In this document: piece after piece, positions 59,253-64,000 of the stretch
Layout of the letters: every line of letters begins with the position of its first letter
Position numbering within the stretch: the first letter of the stretch is position 1
Assembly: GCA_002413745.1 (NCBI GenBank)
Contig: DHXP01000043.1
Span: 5,159 to 69,158 of the forward strand
DNA from: Flavobacterium sp. UBA5153
GTDB taxonomy: Bacteria > Bacteroidota > Bacteroidia > Flavobacteriales > Flavobacteriaceae
Reading direction: 5' to 3'
Length of the DNA stretch: 64,000 nt
The notes under the pieces: model-generated
What the model was told of the DNA's origin: nothing
The model's input: the letters and a program-made list of their open reading frames with translations, nothing else
Databases searched by the model: none
Program-made: the position numbers and the translations under genes

Positions 59253-60473
59253 TTATTCATATCGCAATGCTTCTATTGGATTCATCCTTGAGGCTTTTAA
59301 TGCTGGATAATACCCAAAAAACACCCCTGTGACAAAACATACCAAGAAGGAAAGAACAACCGATGATTCAGTAATTAAAGTTGGCCAATGTATAAAATAG
59401 GTTACCAATTTTGTTGCAGAAATCCCCAGTACCACTCCTATTACTCCTCCCGTAATACTGATCATAATGGCTTCAATTAAGAACTGCATCATGATATCAA
59501 TTCCTCTTGCTCCAATAGCCATCCTCAACCCAATTTCTTTGGTGCGTTCGGTTACCGATACATACATGATGTTCATAATACCAATACCGCCAACTACCAG
59601 TGATATACCCGCAATAACAGCCAGCAATACCGTCAGTGTCTGACTTGTGGAAGTAAAGGTGCTAATCAATTCGGCCTGTGTTCTTACTGTAAAATCATCA
59701 TCGGTTCCTTTTGGCAGTTTATGACTTGTTCTTAATATCTGTTGGATTTCTGAAGCTGCTTTATCTGTTGCGTTTTCATCAATAGCTGAGGCAAAAATAC
59801 TTTGATAATATGTGGTGGACAGGATTCGTTTCTGTACCGTGCTAATTGGAGTAAGTATCACGTCATCCTGATCCTGACCGAAAGTATTCTCCCCTTTTTT
59901 ACTCAATATACCGATTATTTTAAATGGAATTTTTTTAAAACGAATGTTTTTCCCCATGGCATCTCCACCATCGGGAAAGAGATTATTTAATATTGTTTGT
60001 CCTATCAGGCAAACTTTGGCAGCCGATTTTACGTCTTGATTTGTAAAAGGCGTACCTTCCTGCAAAGTCCAACCGCGGATGAATAAATATTCCGGATATA
60101 CCCCCTGCATTGAGGTAGACCAGTTATAAGGACCATTAATGACCTGCCCTCGTGAAGTTACGTAAGGAGAAATGGCATTGATATAAACTGCTTGTTTTTG
60201 CAAAGCGACGACATCCTGCTCTGTAAGGGATTGAACACTGGTATTTTCCATTCTTGCTCCACCCATCACGTTGCTGCTTGGTCTTATCGTAATCATATTG
60301 CTGCCCATTCCTTTTATTTGGCTTTGGATGCTTTGTTTGGAACCTTGACCAATGGCAATCATTGAAATGACCGAAGCCACACCAATGATAATACCCAGCA
60401 TAGTAAGAAAAGCCCGCAACTTATTCCGTTGAATTGCCCTCCAGGCTATGCGTAAAAGATTAGTTATTTTCAT
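59253..60473 (-). CDS. ABC transporter permease, MacB-type
   Basis: 406 residues. An N-terminal transmembrane helix, a large periplasmic MacB-PCD domain (about 45-270) and three C-terminal helices (FtsX-like, GIGIMNIMYVSVTERTKEIGLR). It is the membrane half of MacB; the ATPase is a separate gene with which it overlaps by 4 bp. Mechanotransmission to an outer-membrane channel is the known role of the family. Substrate unknown: macrolides, peptides or lipids are possible. Confidence 0.93.
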   Translation of the reverse strand: MKITNLLRIAWRAIQRNKLRAFLTMLGIIIGVASVISMIAIGQGSKQSIQSQIKGMGSNMITIRPSSNVMGGARMENTSVQSLTEQDVVALQKQAVYINAISPYVTSRGQVINGPYNWSTSMQGVYPEYLFIRGWTLQEGTPFTNQDVKSAAKVCLIGQTILNNLFPDGGDAMGKNIRFKKIPFKIIGILSKKGENTFGQDQDDVILTPISTVQKRILSTTYYQSIFASAIDENATDKAASEIQQILRTSHKLPKGTDDDFTVRTQAELISTFTSTSQTLTVLLAVIAGISLVVGGIGIMNIMYVSVTERTKEIGLRMAIGARGIDIMMQFLIEAIMISITGGVIGVVLGISATKLVTYFIHWPTLITESSVVLSFLVCFVTGVFFGYYPALKASRMNPIEALRYE

Positions 60474-61234
60474 TTTGCTACAGTTATCAAATCAGGAATT
60501 GGTGGAAGGCTTTCTAAAACTTCTTTTGCATTTCGTACGTTCGTATTGACGCTGTCTTTTATAATCATCCCATCTCGAAGTGTAATGGTACGTTTGCTGA
60601 ATGTGGCAATATCCGGTTCATGCGTTATAAAGACAATTGTTTTTCCGTGTACCTCATTAAGTTCCTGCATCAGCACCATAATCCCGTAAGAAGTTCTGGA
60701 ATCAAGATTTCCGGTAGCTTCATCTGCAAGTATCATTACGGGGTCATTTACCAAAGCTCTTGCAATAGCCACCCGCTGTTGCTGTCCACCCGATAACTGA
60801 CTCGGAAGATAATGAATTCGATCGGTGAGATTAACGGCTTCCAGTGCGCTCATGGCTTTTTCCCTGCGTTGTTTTGCAGAAATTTCAGGATTGTATAACA
60901 AAGGCAATTCCACATTTTCTATGGCTGATGTTCTTGCCAATAAATTATACGACTGGAAAATAAAACCCAGCTTTTTGTTGCGAAGTCTTGCCAGTTCATT
61001 TTTTGAAAGCGTGCTTACATTTGTTCCGTCAAGTAAGTAATCTCCCCCAGTGGGTTTGTCGAGACAACCCAATATGTTTAATAGGGTTGTTTTGCCCGAA
61101 CCACTGCTGCCCATAATGGTTATGAATTCACCTGAGTTGATGGTGAAACTAACGTCGTTAAGTGCCTTAACGGTTTCATCTCCCATTCTGAATTCCCGTG
61201 TCAGGTTCTTTAAATCTACAATGACTGAACTCAT
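60470..61234 (-). CDS. ABC transporter ATP-binding protein, MacB/LolD type
   Basis: 254 residues. Walker [13 protein letters not shown], signature [15 protein letters not shown], and Walker [14 protein letters not shown] followed by the switch His in FITHEPD. Partner of the permease at 59253-60473 (4-bp overlap) and next to the adaptor gene by 20 bp. Powers the MacAB-TolC-type tripartite pump. Confidence 0.95.
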   Translation of the reverse strand: MSSVIVDLKNLTREFRMGDETVKALNDVSFTINSGEFITIMGSSGSGKTTLLNILGCLDKPTGGDYLLDGTNVSTLSKNELARLRNKKLGFIFQSYNLLARTSAIENVELPLLYNPEISAKQRREKAMSALEAVNLTDRIHYLPSQLSGGQQQRVAIARALVNDPVMILADEATGNLDSRTSYGIMVLMQELNEVHGKTIVFITHEPDIATFSKRTITLRDGMIIKDSVNTNVRNAKEVLESLPPIPDLITVAK

Positions 61235-61254
61235 TACTCCTTGGTTTTATTTCA

Positions 61255-62523
61255 TTAATTTCTCGGCCTTCCGCTACCTCTTCTTGGCATTTGCGGCATA
61301 AAAGGACTCCGTTGTGCATTATCGGCATTGTTGTTGTTTTCACCTGTTACAACATTTGTTATCACCTCTTCATTTGGCGACAGCCCTTTTATTACTTTTA
61401 CATAAGTATTATCATTCAGACCGATTGTTATTCTTTTCTCTGTTAGTGTATCGCCATTCTTTATCCATACAGTTGCTTTTTGGTTTGTTTCGTTTAGGTT
61501 ATTCAATTTATTTGTACTGTCTGGTTGTTGGGTTTTCTTTTCTCCTTCTCTTTTTAGACCGGCAATATTTCTTTCCGCCTTTATGATTATATAATGGTTT
61601 AATAAAGTGGAATCAGGCTTGAAAGTCAAAGCCTTGGAGGGAATTAACAAAGCATTATCGTCTTGTTCTGTATAAATATAGATACTGGCTGTCATACCTG
61701 GTTTCAGTTTCATTGCTTCATTTTCAACATTTATTAGAGTGGGATAGGTTACAACATTTGCTGAAACTTTTGCGTGCAATAAAATTTCCTGAACAGTTCC
61801 TTCAAAAACATCGTTTGGAAAAGCATCTACCGTAAAAGTTACTTCTTGTCCTGACTTTACTTCGCCTATATCGGCTTCGTCTACAGCCGCACGAACCTGC
61901 ATTTTGGTAAGGTCTTTTGCAATGACAAATAATGTAGGCGCATTAAAACTGGAAGCAATAGTCTGTCCGGCACTCACATTCCTGTTAAGCACTACCCCAT
62001 CGATAGGGGAATAAATATCGGTATAGGAAAGATTCTTATTAATAACTTTCAATTGTGCAACTGAATTATCTACGGCAGCTTTGGCACTTTGAATTTGATT
62101 TAGCGCCAGCTGATAATCTGCTTTACTGATGGCTCCCAAGTTGAATAATTGGTTTTGTCGTTCAAAATTACTCTGCTGAAAATTCAGGTTACTTCTGGCA
62201 TTGGCAAGATTTGCTTTTGATTGTTCGGCTTGCGCCAAAAGAATAGAAGGATCAATTTTGGCCAGCAATTGCCCTTTTTTTACCACACTATTAAAATCAG
62301 CATATATATTTTTTACCACGCCGGAAACTTGTGCTCCTACAGAAACGGTGTCAACCGGTTGGACGGTTCCGGTGGCCGTCACACTTTTTTCAATATACCC
62401 ATATTGTGCCTTGCTGGTTACAATGGTTACCTCCTCTGTTTTTTTCCGGGACACGAAATATAGGATTGCAGCAACTATTACAATAACCAAAACAGAAAGT
62501 AATATGATTGTCTTTTTTTTCAT
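61255..62523 (-). CDS. periplasmic adaptor (membrane fusion protein), MacA-type
   Basis: 422 residues with an N-terminal transmembrane anchor (IILLSVLVIVIVAAILYFV). The lipoyl domain starts near VTATGTVQPVDTVSVGAQVSG and is split by a coiled-coil hairpin (about 95-165, with KADYQLALNQIQSAKAAVD). A beta-barrel and membrane-proximal domain follow, and the tail is rich in Asn, Arg and Pro. It links the inner-membrane transporter to the TolC-like channel, 11 bp after it in the operon. Confidence 0.93.
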   Translation of the reverse strand: MKKKTIILLSVLVIVIVAAILYFVSRKKTEEVTIVTSKAQYGYIEKSVTATGTVQPVDTVSVGAQVSGVVKNIYADFNSVVKKGQLLAKIDPSILLAQAEQSKANLANARSNLNFQQSNFERQNQLFNLGAISKADYQLALNQIQSAKAAVDNSVAQLKVINKNLSYTDIYSPIDGVVLNRNVSAGQTIASSFNAPTLFVIAKDLTKMQVRAAVDEADIGEVKSGQEVTFTVDAFPNDVFEGTVQEILLHAKVSANVVTYPTLINVENEAMKLKPGMTASIYIYTEQDDNALLIPSKALTFKPDSTLLNHYIIIKAERNIAGLKREGEKKTQQPDSTNKLNNLNETNQKATVWIKNGDTLTEKRITIGLNDNTYVKVIKGLSPNEEVITNVVTGENNNNADNAQRSPFMPQMPRRGSGRPRN

Positions 62524-62533
62524 TTTAGTGATT

Positions 62534-63883
62534 TTATAATATTATAGGATTGCCCATGTAGAATTCATATATTTTTTGTTGCAATACGGCAGTGTATTTT
62601 GCCTGAGTGAAAGCCTGCACAGCCTGCACATATTGGTTTCGCTGCTGCAATAAATCAAACGAATTGATTCCGCCTAATCTGAATTGTTCATTTGAGATTC
62701 GGTAGGTTTCCGTGGCGGCACTCAATTGCTCTTTTGCTGCATCATAAGCCTGCTGGGCATTTGTGGCATTGAGATAAGCCTGCTCTACCTCTTGCGACAA
62801 AACCAGTTGATTGTTTTGCAAATTGAGATTGGCTTGTTTATAACCAATATTGGCTTTTTCAAGATTGGTCTTATTAATACGGTTTGAAAAAATAGGAATT
62901 GATAAGTTGAGCCCAAACCGTTGGTAAAAATTATTGTCCAATTGTGTGAAGTACCCTGTCTTTGGAAAATTGGAATTTGTGATAACATCACTATAACCTG
63001 TGCCCATAGAGCCGTTTGCAGAAAGTACAGGTTTGAAACCCGCTTTGGCTTTGGCAATATCCAATGTGGCGATATCAACGCCTAATTTCCCAATTTTTAT
63101 TTCCGGGAAAATTTGAAAAGCTGTTTGTTGCACACTATGAAGCGAAGGCATCACAACAACTATTTCTATCGAAAGTGGCGTTACAATATCAAATACGGTG
63201 TCTGTCGGTAATTGCAGCAATTGTTTCAAGGACAGGATGTTCTGCCTGATTGCGTTCTGGGTTTGTACCAATAAATAGTTATCGCTTGCCAGTTGTGCTT
63301 GGAGTTGCAATAAATTATTTTTTGGAATGCTCCCGGCATCATAAAATAGTTGGCTCTGTTTAACCCTGGCTTCTGATGTTTTTACAAGATCAGAAAGATA
63401 TTTCAGGTTTTCTTTTGCCAATAAAATAGCCAAGTAACTTTGAGTAATTAATAGCGTAATATTATTCTGGGATTGCTGTATAGAAAGTCTTGCAGATTGA
63501 CTTAGCAAATCCTTTTGCTGGATATTGTTATTAATGTAATTATCATTCCACAGAATAATCGAAGAATTAACCGAATAAGTTCCATTGCTGGTTAACTGAT
63601 TTTCAAGATTACCATTGCCAGATACCTCATTTTTACTATTATTAAATGTGTTATTGGCAGAACCTGACAGGCTGGGGATTTTGCTCCCTTTGGCAGCCAA
63701 TACCTCCTGTATGGAAGTTAGTTCTTTTAGCTTAAGTGTGTTAATCTCAATATTGTGTTCAGCCGCATATTTAAAACACTCTTCTATACTCCATTTTCTT
63801 ATTGAATCTGAAACTTGGGCATAAATTGGGTTAAAAATTACAACTGCCAGAAGACTTAATAAATATAGCATCAAATGTTTCAT
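62534..63883 (-). CDS. TolC-like outer-membrane efflux protein
   Basis: 449 residues with a signal peptide ending at PIYAQ (residue 23). Two OEP repeats rich in Gln/Asn coiled-coil helices (for example AKENLKYLSDLVKTSEARVK and EQAYLNATNAQQAYDAAKEQ) give the barrel-tunnel trimer. First gene of the order channel-adaptor-ATPase-permease. It exports the substrate of the MacAB-type pump. Confidence 0.93.
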   Translation of the reverse strand: MKHLMLYLLSLLAVVIFNPIYAQVSDSIRKWSIEECFKYAAEHNIEINTLKLKELTSIQEVLAAKGSKIPSLSGSANNTFNNSKNEVSGNGNLENQLTSNGTYSVNSSIILWNDNYINNNIQQKDLLSQSARLSIQQSQNNITLLITQSYLAILLAKENLKYLSDLVKTSEARVKQSQLFYDAGSIPKNNLLQLQAQLASDNYLLVQTQNAIRQNILSLKQLLQLPTDTVFDIVTPLSIEIVVVMPSLHSVQQTAFQIFPEIKIGKLGVDIATLDIAKAKAGFKPVLSANGSMGTGYSDVITNSNFPKTGYFTQLDNNFYQRFGLNLSIPIFSNRINKTNLEKANIGYKQANLNLQNNQLVLSQEVEQAYLNATNAQQAYDAAKEQLSAATETYRISNEQFRLGGINSFDLLQQRNQYVQAVQAFTQAKYTAVLQQKIYEFYMGNPIIL

Positions 63884-63948
63884 TTAAAAAATATTTAACT
63901 ATCCTGATTTTATCAATACGACTGATTTTTGCAAATAAAACTTTGATA

Positions 63949-64000
63949 ATGAATAGAATACTATTTTTAAGCCTTATTGTTGCCATTATCAAATCACACT
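63949..64000 (+). CDS. possible start of a plus-strand gene, cut by the window edge
   Basis: An ATG at 63949 opens a frame MNRILFLSLIVAIIKSH that runs to the window end. The hydrophobic start looks like a signal peptide. It would be divergent from the efflux operon. Only 17 codons are visible, so chance is possible. Confidence 0.3.
   Translation, partial: MNRILFLSLIVAIIKSH

Overview
The window looks like a chromosome segment of a low-GC member of Bacteroidetes, most probably a Flavobacterium or close relative. It has two SusC/SusD pairs, many lipoproteins with the relaxed Bacteroidetes lipobox, TAnnTTTG-like -7 boxes, and dispersed palindromes of a flavobacterial type. No rRNA, tRNA, CRISPR array or IS transposase was seen.

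Region 1 (about 0.25-20 kb, minus strand) is an arabinan locus. It reads susC1-susD1-GH51-GH43-GH43-GH43-GH127-GH51 and continues, behind a 63-bp palindrome, into araB-araD-araA-galM. Polymer is cut at the surface and in the periplasm, oligomers enter through SusCD1, and L-arabinose is converted to xylulose-5-phosphate by AraA, AraB and AraD. Region 2 (20.6-30 kb, minus) is susC2-susD2-GH42-GH42, probably for beta-galactosides or arabinogalactan side chains. Two Nudix-fold regulators with degenerate Nudix boxes follow, at 30.8-32.5 kb. A 19-bp motif, (A/T)AGTGT-N7-ACA(C/T)T(A/T), occurs before araB, three times before susC1 and before the first Nudix gene, which makes that gene the AraR candidate.

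Region 3 (32.6-46.2 kb, minus) holds a KDPG aldolase, a sodium/solute symporter, a LacZ-type GH2, and a galactan operon galM-GH53-GH2-galK-galT. A divergent GntR regulator controls the operon from a promoter carrying two ACTGGTA direct repeats. Gaps in this region hold C-terminal gene remnants: a symporter tail, a galT-like tail and an unidentified 43-codon stretch.

Region 4 (47.4-59.2 kb) is a complete uptake [NiFe]-hydrogenase locus. hypA-B-C-E lie on the minus strand. Small subunit, large subunit, cytochrome b, protease, hypF, an FKBP isomerase, hypD and a nickel transporter lie on the plus strand. The small subunit has all six proximal-cluster cysteines of oxygen-tolerant group 1d enzymes. 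A 186-bp MITE-like element sits before hypD. Region 5 (59.2-63.9 kb, minus) is a MacAB-TolC-type efflux operon.

The combined picture is an aerobic degrader of pectic side chains (arabinan and galactan, type I arabinogalactan) that may also respire hydrogen in air.
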